Assembly: GCF_030297675.1 (NCBI RefSeq)
Contig: NZ_AP028142.1
Location: 310,001 to 374,000 of the forward strand
Source: Polynucleobacter sp. HIN11
GTDB taxonomy: Bacteria > Pseudomonadota > Gammaproteobacteria > Burkholderiales > Burkholderiaceae
Reading direction: 5' to 3'
Length of the DNA stretch: 64,000 nt
Shown: piece after piece, positions 35,328 to 44,152 of the stretch
Numbering within the stretch: the first letter of the stretch is position 1
Layout: every line of letters begins with the position of its first letter
Position numbers and translations under genes: made by a program
Notes under the pieces: model-generated
Told to the model about the DNA's origin: nothing
The model's input: only the letters and a program-made list of their open reading frames with translations
Databases searched by the model: none

Positions 35328-35370
35328 ATTGACTGCAGTCAATCATATTTCAGACCTTGCTTTCTATGAT
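35328..35370 (+). promoter_or_regulatory. 16-bp perfect palindrome and -10 box upstream of the AAA+ gene
   Basis: ATTGACTGCAGTCAAT at 35328-35343 is a perfect palindrome. A good -10 hexamer TATGAT lies at 35365-35370, then AAAGGAG and the ATG of the ATPase at 35403. A palindrome just upstream of a promoter is what a dimeric regulator would bind. No regulator gene is adjacent. Confidence 0.5.
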
Positions 35371-35402
35371 TTATTCAACGAGTAGAACAGTAAAAGGAGC
35401 AC

Positions 35403-37043
35403 ATGGAATTCGAAATACCAGAAACCCTAGCCAATACGCTTCTTGGAATGATCGATGGGGATACGCTCCTCGCGAAGCGGCTTAGCGAGTACGGCCTTTC
35501 CCGTGGTAAACGTGTGGTATCCAGCCGTCTTTTCGATGCCACTTCATTGAACACGCTCTACGGCCTGTGCCGCACGGCCGACGAGCGTGAGCTGATGTTC
35601 CAAATGATTGCGCTGGACAATATCCATGCTGCGCCGGCTGCCCGAAAAATCCCAAGCTTGGAGCATCTGATCCCTGGTCTGATCGCTTGGCTGTCGCGCG
35701 ACATGATCGATGGCTGGCTCTACAAACTTGGCAAGGATGGTGTGTTGCTGCCCTGGCTCGTCCATTCGATGCGCTATGTACAGCCTGTCGATGGCGCAGC
35801 TTACGTCATCATCGGCCTTCTGGCGAATACCTTGCAGGCCGCAGATCGTGAGCCAATTAACGATCCGAGGTTAAGGCGCACCGGCATGACCAACAGTATC
35901 ACCTTTTACGCCGAAGATATTCAGGATTGCACGATTCCTGAATTGATGACGGGCTATGGTTACTTCAAAGAATGTGTGGAATTCAAAAACGAATACGAGA
36001 CACACTTGAAACATTTCATGCAAATGCAACCGAAGTTTGGTGCGCAATTTACTGTTTCTGGCACTGTCTGGATGTCGAGCGAAGGGTCTCGTCCACAACT
36101 CGAATGCCTGAGGCTGCAGGCCGGTACAACAGCTCGATGCGTCAATGATGAAGAGCTACTGGAACGCCACTTCGATACCACCGCTGACGCAATCTTCTGG
36201 CGAGCAAGCGGCATTAGCGAGGGTTTTGAGAGGATTCCCCAGCATTGCTATCTACACCTATTTCACCTGGATTACCACCGCAGCATATGGGCTCATGTGC
36301 AAAATGTGAAGGCTTATCGTTATAAGCCAGAATTGCGTGACAAGCTCGTTCTGCCAAATGCTCATCGCAACTTGATTGATATCTTGACCGCTGATCGTAA
36401 CTTCCTAATGGAAGACATTGTCGAGGGTAAGTCAGGCGGGACAACCATTCTGTGTAAAGGGGCGCCTGGGCTTGGCAAGACGCTGACAGCAGAGGTCTAT
36501 GCCGAAGTGGTCAAAAAACCGTTATACCGTGTACATTCTGGTCAACTCGGGGTGACGGCAAGCTCAGTGGAGGCTAACCTTTCGAAAATCCTGCGGCGTG
36601 CTGCGCGCTGGGATTCGGTGCTATTGCTCGACGAGGCTGACGTCTACATTCGCCGCCGCGACAATGATCTGGAGCATAACGCCATCGTGGCCGAGTTTCT
36701 GCGGACCCTCGAGTACTTCAACGGTTTGCTGTTCATGACCACCAACCGCGTAGCCGATATTGATGATGCTGTCCTATCGCGCTGCATCGCTATCATCCAG
36801 TTCGAGACGCCGACACAAGAGCAGGCGAAACAATTATGGAAATCGCTCGCGCAGCAGTTCAACACCGAGCTGTCTGATGACCTAGTTGAGCGCTTGATAG
36901 TAACTTACCCAGCTGCCAGCGGCCGCGATATCAAGGAGTTGCTCAAGCTGACGCTCAAATTCTGCAAGGGTAGGAATTTGTTACTGAACGAAGATGCATT
37001 TGCTCAGTGCGCGGCTTTTCGCAGTATCAGCAAATCCGTCTAA
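35403..37043 (+). CDS. AAA+ ATPase with unrecognised N-terminal domain
   Basis: A 546-aa protein. The first 330 residues match no family that I recognise. They are mixed alpha/beta without membrane segments or signal. Residues 345-530 form a classical AAA module: Walker A GAPGLGKT (353-360), Walker B LLLDEAD near 408, sensor-1 MTTNRVADIDDAV, an arginine-finger candidate in LSRCIAI, and a helical lid (ASGRDIKELLKL). All ATPase residues are intact. Base composition is visibly more GC-rich than flanking genes, with many C/G third positions, suggesting transfer. It starts behind AAAGGAGCAC. The hydrolase gene begins one base after its stop, so the two are one unit. Role unknown: remodelling of a partner is the general family function. 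Confidence 0.8.
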   Translation: MEFEIPETLANTLLGMIDGDTLLAKRLSEYGLSRGKRVVSSRLFDATSLNTLYGLCRTADERELMFQMIALDNIHAAPAARKIPSLEHLIPGLIAWLSRDMIDGWLYKLGKDGVLLPWLVHSMRYVQPVDGAAYVIIGLLANTLQAADREPINDPRLRRTGMTNSITFYAEDIQDCTIPELMTGYGYFKECVEFKNEYETHLKHFMQMQPKFGAQFTVSGTVWMSSEGSRPQLECLRLQAGTTARCVNDEELLERHFDTTADAIFWRASGISEGFERIPQHCYLHLFHLDYHRSIWAHVQNVKAYRYKPELRDKLVLPNAHRNLIDILTADRNFLMEDIVEGKSGGTTILCKGAPGLGKTLTAEVYAEVVKKPLYRVHSGQLGVTASSVEANLSKILRRAARWDSVLLLDEADVYIRRRDNDLEHNAIVAEFLRTLEYFNGLLFMTTNRVADIDDAVLSRCIAIIQFETPTQEQAKQLWKSLAQQFNTELSDDLVERLIVTYPAASGRDIKELLKLTLKFCKGRNLLLNEDAFAQCAAFRSISKSV

Positions 37044-37044
37044 G

Positions 37045-37752
37045 ATGGCAACGTTTGACACATCCCTCCTTGGAGATTTGCTGCTGGGCCGGCTCAGTTT
37101 TCGGCCTGGTACTGTGCCTGACAGGCAAGCCTTGCCCGCTGGTCGTCACAACCTGGGTATTGCTAGCGAGCGCGATGCAGTATTGATCGTGCCGGAAGAT
37201 CTCCAGCCTGGAGTTCCAGTTGCTCTGCTTGTGATGTTTCATGGTGCTGGTGGCAGCGCTGATAAAGTGTTGCCATTTTTGATCGAGCATGCGCGTCAGC
37301 ATGGCTTTTTACTTCTGCTGCCGCAGTCTCAGTTTCCGACTTGGGATTTGGTTGTGGGTGGTAATGGCCCAGACCTAGAGCGGCTAGACAAAGCATTGCA
37401 CGAAGTAGCCTCACGTTTTTCTATTAATCCATCCCACTTGGGATTTGCTGGGTTTTCAGACGGAGGCAGCTATGCACTGTCACTAGGTCTGACCAATGGC
37501 GACTTTGTAAGTCATGTGATCGTATTTTCTGGAGGCTTTATGTCGGCCCTTCAACAAAATGGCGCACCCCGCATTTTCATCGCCCACGGTTTGGAAGATG
37601 AGCAATTGTCAATTGAAACTAGTGCACGTCCTCACGTAACCAAACTTAAAGCCGCAGGTTATGACGTAACTTCTTTAGAATTCAAAGGCCCGCACCGCAT
37701 CGAGCCACCAGTAGTTGCCTTGGCGATTGATTTCTTCCTGAAACCGACGTAA
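37045..37752 (+). CDS. Alpha/beta hydrolase, phospholipase/carboxylesterase-like
   Basis: A 235-aa serine hydrolase without a signal peptide, so cytoplasmic. Oxyanion-hole region LLVMFHGAGGSAD, nucleophile elbow GFSDGGSY, acid in HGLEDEQLS and histidine in KGPHRIEPP complete the triad. It resembles predicted esterases of the phospholipase/carboxylesterase type (LysoPL/YpfH-like). ATG 37045 follows the ATPase stop by one base, so translation is coupled. The frame is open upstream inside the ATPase gene from 36994. The pairing with an AAA+ protein is unusual and suggests the ATPase controls, loads or delivers the hydrolase, but nothing in the sequence proves this. Substrate unknown. Confidence 0.85.
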   Translation: MATFDTSLLGDLLLGRLSFRPGTVPDRQALPAGRHNLGIASERDAVLIVPEDLQPGVPVALLVMFHGAGGSADKVLPFLIEHARQHGFLLLLPQSQFPTWDLVVGGNGPDLERLDKALHEVASRFSINPSHLGFAGFSDGGSYALSLGLTNGDFVSHVIVFSGGFMSALQQNGAPRIFIAHGLEDEQLSIETSARPHVTKLKAAGYDVTSLEFKGPHRIEPPVVALAIDFFLKPT

Positions 37753-37913
37753 TAGACGTAAAAAGCCACGCTTGAAATACAGAAATTCCCATGGGACTGA
37801 TAAACAGCACTCAGAGGGTTGCAATCAAAAAATTGATTGAAGTAGAGGTTACCTCTGCTTTAATTATGTATACGTAAAAATTTGTAATTAGCAATTAACT
37901 AAAAGATATCGGA

Positions 37914-38675
37914 TTAATTCATTGTTTCAAGATATTCAGTAACTGCTTTTATATCACTATCAGACAGTCCTTTTGAAATCATTTGCATGAGATTGCCTCG
38001 CGGACGTTCAAAGTGAATAGTTTTCGCCGACCATGTTGTGCCGCCAATTTCCATAAATCTTTTTTGATCAGGATTTTTCCAAAGGTTAAGCTGTTTTTGG
38101 TTATAGAAAGCTTTCTGACCAGCAATTCGAGGTATTGAGCCTTGTCCCTGACCTTCATTGCCATGACAGGAATTGCACTGTAAAACAGATTGCTGGGGTA
38201 TTCCCTTTTCGAAAATTTCTTTTCCTCGAGTTATCGACTCAGATGTATAAGTGGTCTTCTGAGGTTTAATCTTTAATTGAGAAAAGTACTCAGCAAGCTC
38301 ATTAATTTGTGAGTCGGATAGTCCTCTAGCCATGCCCCACATATACATCACGCCATATTCATTTCGACGAGTCTGATCTCGATAATCATTTAATTGATTT
38401 ATTAAATACTCTTTTTGCTGTCCAGCAAGATTGGGCATGATCGGAGTGTTTGAGTAGCCATCAAGCCCATGACAAGATGAGCAAATCTGAACGGCAAGAA
38501 CTTTTCCAGAAACTGGATAATCACCAATGGTTCTACTCCGTGATGGGTTTTCAAGAGTACTTATAGGGGGGGTCGAATTGAAGTATGTACAGCCTGAAAA
38601 TATTCCAGATACCAGTAAACCAAGGAATATCCTTAAGACACCAATTTTGTTAATGTTTTTGTATCTCACTAACAT
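37914..38675 (-). CDS. Diheme c-type cytochrome lipoprotein
   Basis: A 253-aa lipoprotein with two cytochrome c domains. The N-terminus has a signal and lipobox (FLGLLVSGIFSGC, Cys29). Heme motifs are CSSCH near residue 65 and CNSCH near 153, each followed by a c4-like pattern (PNLAGQQKEYLINQLNDYR with Met ligand region MARGLS, and PRIAGQKAFYNQKQLNLW). This is the c4/c553-like tandem that shuttles electrons in the periplasm. ATG 38675 overlaps the stop of the porin-cytochrome gene (TGATG), so the two are translationally coupled. The frame is open to 38702. Base composition is AT-rich against neighbours. Heme attachment would need the Ccm system at 52-58.6 kb. Confidence 0.85.
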   Translation of the reverse strand: MLVRYKNINKIGVLRIFLGLLVSGIFSGCTYFNSTPPISTLENPSRSRTIGDYPVSGKVLAVQICSSCHGLDGYSNTPIMPNLAGQQKEYLINQLNDYRDQTRRNEYGVMYMWGMARGLSDSQINELAEYFSQLKIKPQKTTYTSESITRGKEIFEKGIPQQSVLQCNSCHGNEGQGQGSIPRIAGQKAFYNQKQLNLWKNPDQKRFMEIGGTTWSAKTIHFERPRGNLMQMISKGLSDSDIKAVTEYLETMN

Positions 38676-40093
38676 CACATTGCAATCCAAACGTAAAACC
38701 ATGATGCGTTATTTGCGCTTGCGTTGGTGCCTAATCCGTTGTAGTTTTTATTGCCACCATTAAACTGAGTAAATGCTGTATACGTATAGGTAATTCGGAT
38801 ATTTTGGAGTGGTTGATACCAAATAGATGGCATCCAGGCGACTGAGTTTGGCTGTAAGTTTGCACCGCTAATGGCATTCGTTCCATATCGAGCATCTGCT
38901 GAACCAGAAACACTTAAGTAGCCAAGGCCAGCACCATAAGTTGCTTTGTAGACATAGCTGATTTTAGCAATCAATGAATTGAGATTGTTATTTGTATTGC
39001 TGTAAAGAATATTGTTTGCATCAGTGATATTTTCTTGAGTAAAGCGGGCTTGCGCAGTAACAGTATGAGGATCCACTAAGTATTGATACTGCCCATCAAC
39101 TGCTCGATCCTGATATTGCACAGTGCCTGAGCCCAGAGCGGGCGAGTTTATTGCCAAGCACGATGGAATGTTGCCAGTGAATTGAGCGCTATTGGCAACG
39201 GTCGAGCAGCTTTGATATTGATTAATATTCGATCCAAGAAATCCAATCATCCAATTGTGGCCATTTCGCTCATTACTTTGATAGGCAAACCGAAAATAAG
39301 GATTAAGTCCTTGAAGGTATGTTGGTGCGTTATTCGGATTGCTATTTGATGCGGGGTAAGTCATCCAAGACAATAGTCCCGAACCACCTGATTGATATAG
39401 GTTAAGTTCACCATAAAAATTATTATTAATATATGCATAAACACCATAGCCGGGAGCGTTGATGCCATAAGCGCTTAGTTTGGTGTTGAAGGGAAGTCCA
39501 TATGTTGACGAGTTTCTGTTAGAGCCCATGTAGGGATACATCCACATTGGAGAAGAATTCCAGACATCAGTAACGCCCGCATAATTATTAAGTGAGGCAC
39601 CCCAAATAATATCTTTAATGATGCCATCGCCACCCACAAAGCGGTCAGCATAACGCCAATCCTGAACATCGGCAGCAAAACTGTTTTGATTTTTGACTGA
39701 GCCTCCACCACTAGTTTGCTCATCAAATGCGTAGTACCACTGACTAAAAGCACCGAAGTTATCGAAAATCTTACCACCTACATTAAGAAAAAGATAATTT
39801 GGTTCTAGTTTGCCACTTTGCTGAGTCTGCCCAGTGCCATTATTACCATTGGTACTGGTAGCAGCACCACCAACAAATTGAATCGAAATGGGTAAATCTT
39901 GACGGGTTCCCAACGTGTAACCGGTGAGCTTAAAATATCTACCATAAGGGGTTAGTTCAGGATATTGACCGCCAGCATGGCATGAGACGCAGTTCTGACC
40001 CGTTTGTCTCGAGAAGAGCGGTATTGCGTTGCTAGATTCAGCAATGCTAAATAAAATAATAAAAAACGCAAAAAATTTGAATTTAAGAAACAT
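38675..40093 (-). CDS. Fused monoheme cytochrome / outer-membrane beta-barrel protein
   Basis: A 472-aa exported protein. Signal peptide of about 23 residues ending SNA, then directly one heme motif CVSCH at 35-39 in the context FSRQTGQNCVSCHAGG followed by PELTPYGRYFKLTGYTLG. The remaining 400 residues alternate polar and hydrophobic residues with many aromatic girdle residues, Asn, Gly and Tyr, as in a porin-like beta-barrel. The layout, one N-terminal c-heme followed by a barrel, is that of fused cytochrome-porins, the group that includes the Fe(II) oxidase Cyc2. Whether this clade oxidises iron is not known. It begins the two-gene operon with the diheme lipoprotein. Base composition is AT-rich. 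Confidence 0.75.
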   Translation of the reverse strand: MFLKFKFFAFFIILFSIAESSNAIPLFSRQTGQNCVSCHAGGQYPELTPYGRYFKLTGYTLGTRQDLPISIQFVGGAATSTNGNNGTGQTQQSGKLEPNYLFLNVGGKIFDNFGAFSQWYYAFDEQTSGGGSVKNQNSFAADVQDWRYADRFVGGDGIIKDIIWGASLNNYAGVTDVWNSSPMWMYPYMGSNRNSSTYGLPFNTKLSAYGINAPGYGVYAYINNNFYGELNLYQSGGSGLLSWMTYPASNSNPNNAPTYLQGLNPYFRFAYQSNERNGHNWMIGFLGSNINQYQSCSTVANSAQFTGNIPSCLAINSPALGSGTVQYQDRAVDGQYQYLVDPHTVTAQARFTQENITDANNILYSNTNNNLNSLIAKISYVYKATYGAGLGYLSVSGSADARYGTNAISGANLQPNSVAWMPSIWYQPLQNIRITYTYTAFTQFNGGNKNYNGLGTNASANNASWFYVWIAM

Positions 40094-40273
40094 ATTATTT
40101 ATGTAGAAATACTTGACAGTATTTTGCCAAAAAGAAAGCGCAATAAAAAGTAAATTTTGAATCCACTAGATGAACTGCTTCAGCTATGAAATACAAAGCA
40201 CTCATCGTTATCGATGGCAGCTTATTTTTAGATCAGCGGCATCTTACCAATATAACCTTACAATCTAAGCATC

Positions 40274-40441
40274 ATGAATTCATCTGAGCCAAACAATACA
40301 AATTCAGTTGATCAAGCAAAGGAGGAAGATCAATCCTCAAGCCAACTCAAGGCTGAGATCAAATCTGAGCCCAAGCCCACCATGAGTAAGCGCGAGATCA
40401 TGGAAGAGTTATCACGCCAACGATTTCCATGGGAAGAATAG
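40274..40441 (+). CDS. Small hypothetical protein (55 aa)
   Basis: The reading frame from ATG 40274 to TAG 40441 gives a hydrophilic 55-residue peptide with a Ser/Glu/Lys-rich first half and a conserved-looking end, MSKREIMEELSRQRFPWEE. A TACAAT hexamer lies 9-10 nt before the ATG. No SD is visible. It lies 23 nt before the EamA gene, same strand. I do not recognise the family, and it may or may not be expressed. Confidence 0.45.
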   Translation: MNSSEPNNTNSVDQAKEEDQSSSQLKAEIKSEPKPTMSKREIMEELSRQRFPWEE

Positions 40442-40464
40442 GTGACTATTTTTAGAAAGCGCTA

Positions 40465-41388
40465 GTGCAGTCAGGCTTTTACCTCTCCATCATTCTTGCC
40501 AGTCTAGGAGCCATCCTATTTGCTGCTAAAGCAATTGTGGTGAAATTTTCTTACCAATATGGTGCGACTGCGGATGTCGTTTTGACACTCCGCATGGTGT
40601 TTTCACTCCCCATCTTTTGGCTAGCAGTTTGGTGGAACCAGAGAGCCACATCGCCGCAGCCTCTCATTAGGAAAGATGTAATTAAAGTCTGTGCGATTGG
40701 CTTATTAGGCTATTTTTTATCGAGCTATCTAGACTTTTTAGGATTGCATTACATCTCAGCAGGCTTAGAGAGGGTCATTTTGTACTTGACCCCAGCCATT
40801 GTTTTAGTGCTTTCAAAATTCTTTCTTAAAAAAGAGATTGTTCGCAGGCAATATTGGGCAATGGTCGTTGCTTATTTAGGAATTGTGATGGTATTTATGC
40901 ACGATATTCAATTGAATGAGCATGGCGCCGTTGTCTTGGGCAGTATTTTGGTCTTTCTAGCGGCTGTGGTTTATTCGATCTACTTAATTTTTGCGGGTGA
41001 GCTAGTCGGTCGTGTAGGCAGCATCAGACTGGTTGCGCTTGCAAGTGCATCAGCCACGGTCGCAACCTGTATTCAATCCCTCGTTCTGGGGGCCGATCAA
41101 CTTTTTGTACAACAGCCCGAGGTGTATTACTTTGCTCTCGTCAATGCCTTGTTTTGTACCTTCATGCCCATGCTCTTTATCATGATGGCCGTCAATCGTA
41201 TTGGCTCAAGCTTGACCGCTCAGGCAGGCACCATTGGCCCGGTGGGAACGGCATTCTTGGGTTGGTATTTCTTGAGTGAGCCTGTGAGCACATTACAGCT
41301 TGCTGGTATTGTGGTTGTACTAATTGGTATTGCGATCTTGCTATCGATTGGCAACAAGCCCAATCAAAATCCAACCCCAACGGAGTAG
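40465..41388 (+). CDS. EamA-family (DMT) transporter
   Basis: A 307-aa protein with ten predicted membrane helices in two EamA halves. Typical stretches are GLHYISAGLERVILYLTPA at the end of the first half and GTIGPVGTAFLGWYFLSEPV in the second. Such proteins export metabolites, often amino acids. The only suitable start is GTG 40465 (first residues QSGFYLSIILASLG), with no clear SD. It converges with fbpC, with 4 nt between stops. Substrate cannot be told. Confidence 0.88.
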   Translation: MQSGFYLSIILASLGAILFAAKAIVVKFSYQYGATADVVLTLRMVFSLPIFWLAVWWNQRATSPQPLIRKDVIKVCAIGLLGYFLSSYLDFLGLHYISAGLERVILYLTPAIVLVLSKFFLKKEIVRRQYWAMVVAYLGIVMVFMHDIQLNEHGAVVLGSILVFLAAVVYSIYLIFAGELVGRVGSIRLVALASASATVATCIQSLVLGADQLFVQQPEVYYFALVNALFCTFMPMLFIMMAVNRIGSSLTAQAGTIGPVGTAFLGWYFLSEPVSTLQLAGIVVVLIGIAILLSIGNKPNQNPTPTE

Positions 41389-41392
41389 TTGC

Positions 41393-42463
41393 TTAGTTTT
41401 TGAACGTGACCACGTGATCCGCGCCTAAGCGAATCCCAATCTTTTCACCAATGGCGTGATTATGGTGGCTGGGAACAAAGGCAAATACCTCTTGACCTGA
41501 GCTAAGTTTGAGGGTGTATAAAAAATCAGCTCCCCGAAACGCTTTGCGTACAACCTCAGCTTGCATCGGACTTTCATCATCATGCTGAATATCGTCAGCG
41601 CGTAAGAGCACATCAATTTGTTTTCCAGGACTTAGTTCGTCACCTGGGTCTAACTGTAACTGACCGAGTTCAATTTCAACGGCACCACCATCTTGGGTTT
41701 TGCCTTTGATAAATACCCCGCGACCGATAAACTCAGCGACATACCGTGTATTAGGCTTGTGATAAAGGTCATAAGGTGTATCCCACTGAATAATTTTGCC
41801 CTCGTTCATCACCCCAATGTGATCAGCAATTGCGAACGCTTCAAATTGATCGTGCGTGACTAGAAGAGCGGTAACTCCATTGGCCTTGAGGATGTCGCGC
41901 ATCTCACTAGCCAGACGTTCACGCAAATCAATATCCAAGTTGGAGAAGGGCTCATCGAGCAAAATGAGATCGGGTTCGGGAGCCATTGCACGTGCCAGAG
42001 CCACGCGTTGTTGTTGTCCACCCGAGAGCTCATGAGGATAAGCGCTTGCTTTATCGGCAAGTGCTACGCGTTCTAACCATTGCATCCCAACAGTTTCACG
42101 CTCTGCTGTTGTACCCGTGCGTAGTCCAAACATGACATTCTCGAGAACGCTTAGGTGTGGAAAGAGGGCAAAGTCCTGAAAAACCATCCCCACTTTGCGC
42201 TCTGCTGGTGGAACTCGAATACCTGGTGAGCTCACCGTTTTGCCATAAATCTTGATTTCTCCAGTTTGCACGGGCTCAAAGCCGCAAATGGCGCGTAGAA
42301 CCGTAGATTTGCCACAGCCGGAGGGGCCCAATAGACAGGCAATATCCCCTTTGGGAAGTTGGAAACTGAGCCCATTCACAATTCGAATAAAGCCTGAGCC
42401 TTCCTGCTTTGGAAACTCAATGGCAATGTTTTCAAGGGAAATCAGGGCTGGATTGGAATTCAT
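41393..42463 (-). CDS. fbpC: Ferric iron ABC transporter ATP-binding protein
   Basis: A 356-aa ABC ATPase. Walker A GPSGCGKST near 48, Q-loop FQDFALFPHL, signature LSGGQQQRVALARA, Walker B LILLDEPFSNLD, and the C-terminal TOBE-like domain found in FbpC and other CUT1/iron ATPases. It powers the permease encoded divergently at 42545. Iron as substrate is inferred from the neighbouring FbpA-like binding protein and Fur box. ATG 42463 has no strong SD. Confidence 0.88.
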   Translation of the reverse strand: MNSNPALISLENIAIEFPKQEGSGFIRIVNGLSFQLPKGDIACLLGPSGCGKSTVLRAICGFEPVQTGEIKIYGKTVSSPGIRVPPAERKVGMVFQDFALFPHLSVLENVMFGLRTGTTAERETVGMQWLERVALADKASAYPHELSGGQQQRVALARAMAPEPDLILLDEPFSNLDIDLRERLASEMRDILKANGVTALLVTHDQFEAFAIADHIGVMNEGKIIQWDTPYDLYHKPNTRYVAEFIGRGVFIKGKTQDGGAVEIELGQLQLDPGDELSPGKQIDVLLRADDIQHDDESPMQAEVVRKAFRGADFLYTLKLSSGQEVFAFVPSHHNHAIGEKIGIRLGADHVVTFKN

Positions 42464-42469
42464 CCCTAT

Positions 42470-42497
42470 AATTTTCGCATTGAATCATAAAAATTCA
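42470..42497 (+). promoter_or_regulatory. Putative promoter of fbpB with inverted repeat
   Basis: TATAAT at 42470-42475 on the plus strand could drive fbpB with a leader of about 60 nt. Just behind it lies TGAAT (42481-42485) / ATTCA (42493-42497), an inverted repeat with a 7-nt spacer. It is not a clear Fur box. Confidence 0.35.
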
Positions 42498-42544
42498 TAA
42501 AAACACCATAACCTACCTATTTATTTGATCCTTCACAGCAGTCG

Positions 42545-44128
42545 ATGCGCACTAGCTCCATTCTTTTAGCCCTCGCCCTCAGTCTTCCGATTCTAGGGTT
42601 GATCTTGGCAGCTTTATTGGGTCAACCTAGCCCCACCCTATCCGATGGGATAGTCGCCGAGAGTACGCTAACCCACCTCTGGAACTACGTGCTGACCGAT
42701 TACATTGTCACGACGATCTTGTTGTGTTTAGGCGTTGGTATCGGCGTCTTTGTATTGGGCGTTGGTAATGCGTGGCTAGTAGCGAACTATCAATTTCCAG
42801 GAAAGGCAATCTTTGAATGGGCCTTGATCCTGCCCCTTGCAGTTCCTGCCTATGTGATGGCGTATTTGTTTGTGGATTTTTTGCAGCACGCAGGGCCTGT
42901 GCAAACTATGTTGCGTGAGAATTTAGGTCTTTCATTGGCATTGCCCGATCCGCGTTCTTTGGGAGGTGCGATTTGGACCTTCTCCATGTGTTTATATCCA
43001 TACGTTTACTTAGTGGCTCGCACCTCTTTTTTAGATCGAAGTGCACGATTTATGGAGGTTGCCGAGACTCTGGGGTACACCAGTGTGCAAGCATTCATGA
43101 AGCTAGTATTGCCCATGGCTAGACCCGCAATTTTTACCGGTATTGCGTTGGCACTGATGGAGGTCTTAGCCGATTTTGGAGCAGTATCGTACTTTGGCTT
43201 GCAAACCTTTGCGACCGGCATTTTTAAGGCTTGGTTATCGTTTGGGGACCGCAGTGCTGCAGTTCATCTATCCCTCATGCTCTTAAGTTTTGTCCTCATC
43301 GTGTTTTATTGGGAGCGTCATAATCGAGCCAGGCAACGCTATGCCCTCGCTAACACGAATACCCGACCTGCGATCCCAAAACGCTTAGTCGGTTCGCATG
43401 CGCTCTACGCATTTTTATTCTGCGCCTTAACCCTATTTTTTGCATTTGTTTTGCCAATGGCAGTTTTATTTGATCTTCTAAGCGAGCAGGGGCTAGAGGC
43501 TGATCCGCGCTATTGGGGGTGGTTAAAAAATTCCTTAAGCTTATCCGCGTTCACTGCGATATTGGCTGTATTCTGCGCACTCTTTTTGGCGTATGCGGCA
43601 CGCCTCACTCAAAGCAAAACGTTGCAAGGGGTCAATCGCTTGCTTACGGTTGGCTATGCCTTGCCGGGTGCAGTTTTGGGAGTCGGTATTTTGTCTCTAT
43701 TGGGTTTATTGGATATTGCTTGGTTGATGTCGGTAAGCGTTGGAGTATTAGTTTACGCCTATCTGATTCGTTTTTTATCTGCAGGCTTGCAAAGTATTGA
43801 GACTGGCCTGACCCGTATTACCCCAGCGATGGATGGGACCGCTGCGCTCTTGGGCGCCAAGCCGATGGAGATGATTTGGCGGATTCATCTGCCATTACTA
43901 AGACGCAGTGTTTTAACAGCCTTGTTATTTGTGTTTGTTGATGTCATGAAAGAGCTGCCAGCCACCTTAATATTGCGACCATTTAACTTAGATACCTTGG
44001 CAGTCGCTACCTATCAATTAGCAGCTGATGAGCGTCTGGCCGAATTAGCCTTACCTGCCTTAAGCATTGTTTTGGTTGGTCTTTTACCGGTGATCTTGCT
44101 ATCTAGGGCCATTGCTCAGAAACGTTAA
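42545..44128 (+). CDS. fbpB: Ferric iron ABC transporter permease
   Basis: A 527-aa permease with two fused transmembrane domains, about twelve helices, as in FbpB/SfuB. Both EAA loops are visible: FMEVAETLGYTSVQAFMKLV in the first half and TAALLGAKPMEMIWRIHLPL in the second, where they meet the ATPase. It lies between the divergent fbpC and the co-directional fbpA, 88 bp before the latter. Confidence 0.9.
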   Translation: MRTSSILLALALSLPILGLILAALLGQPSPTLSDGIVAESTLTHLWNYVLTDYIVTTILLCLGVGIGVFVLGVGNAWLVANYQFPGKAIFEWALILPLAVPAYVMAYLFVDFLQHAGPVQTMLRENLGLSLALPDPRSLGGAIWTFSMCLYPYVYLVARTSFLDRSARFMEVAETLGYTSVQAFMKLVLPMARPAIFTGIALALMEVLADFGAVSYFGLQTFATGIFKAWLSFGDRSAAVHLSLMLLSFVLIVFYWERHNRARQRYALANTNTRPAIPKRLVGSHALYAFLFCALTLFFAFVLPMAVLFDLLSEQGLEADPRYWGWLKNSLSLSAFTAILAVFCALFLAYAARLTQSKTLQGVNRLLTVGYALPGAVLGVGILSLLGLLDIAWLMSVSVGVLVYAYLIRFLSAGLQSIETGLTRITPAMDGTAALLGAKPMEMIWRIHLPLLRRSVLTALLFVFVDVMKELPATLILRPFNLDTLAVATYQLAADERLAELALPALSIVLVGLLPVILLSRAIAQKR

Positions 44129-44152
44129 AAAACCACATAAGTACCAATATTA

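Noticed and set aside
37822..37860. Inverted repeats CAATCA/TGATTG and AGAGGT/ACCTCT behind the hydrolase gene
   Set aside because: They lack a T-run and proper spacing for a terminator and are too short for a firm claim.
40186..40287. 33-residue frame starting MKYKALIVIDG
   Set aside because: It overlaps the 55-residue frame, has no start signals, and is short enough to be chance.
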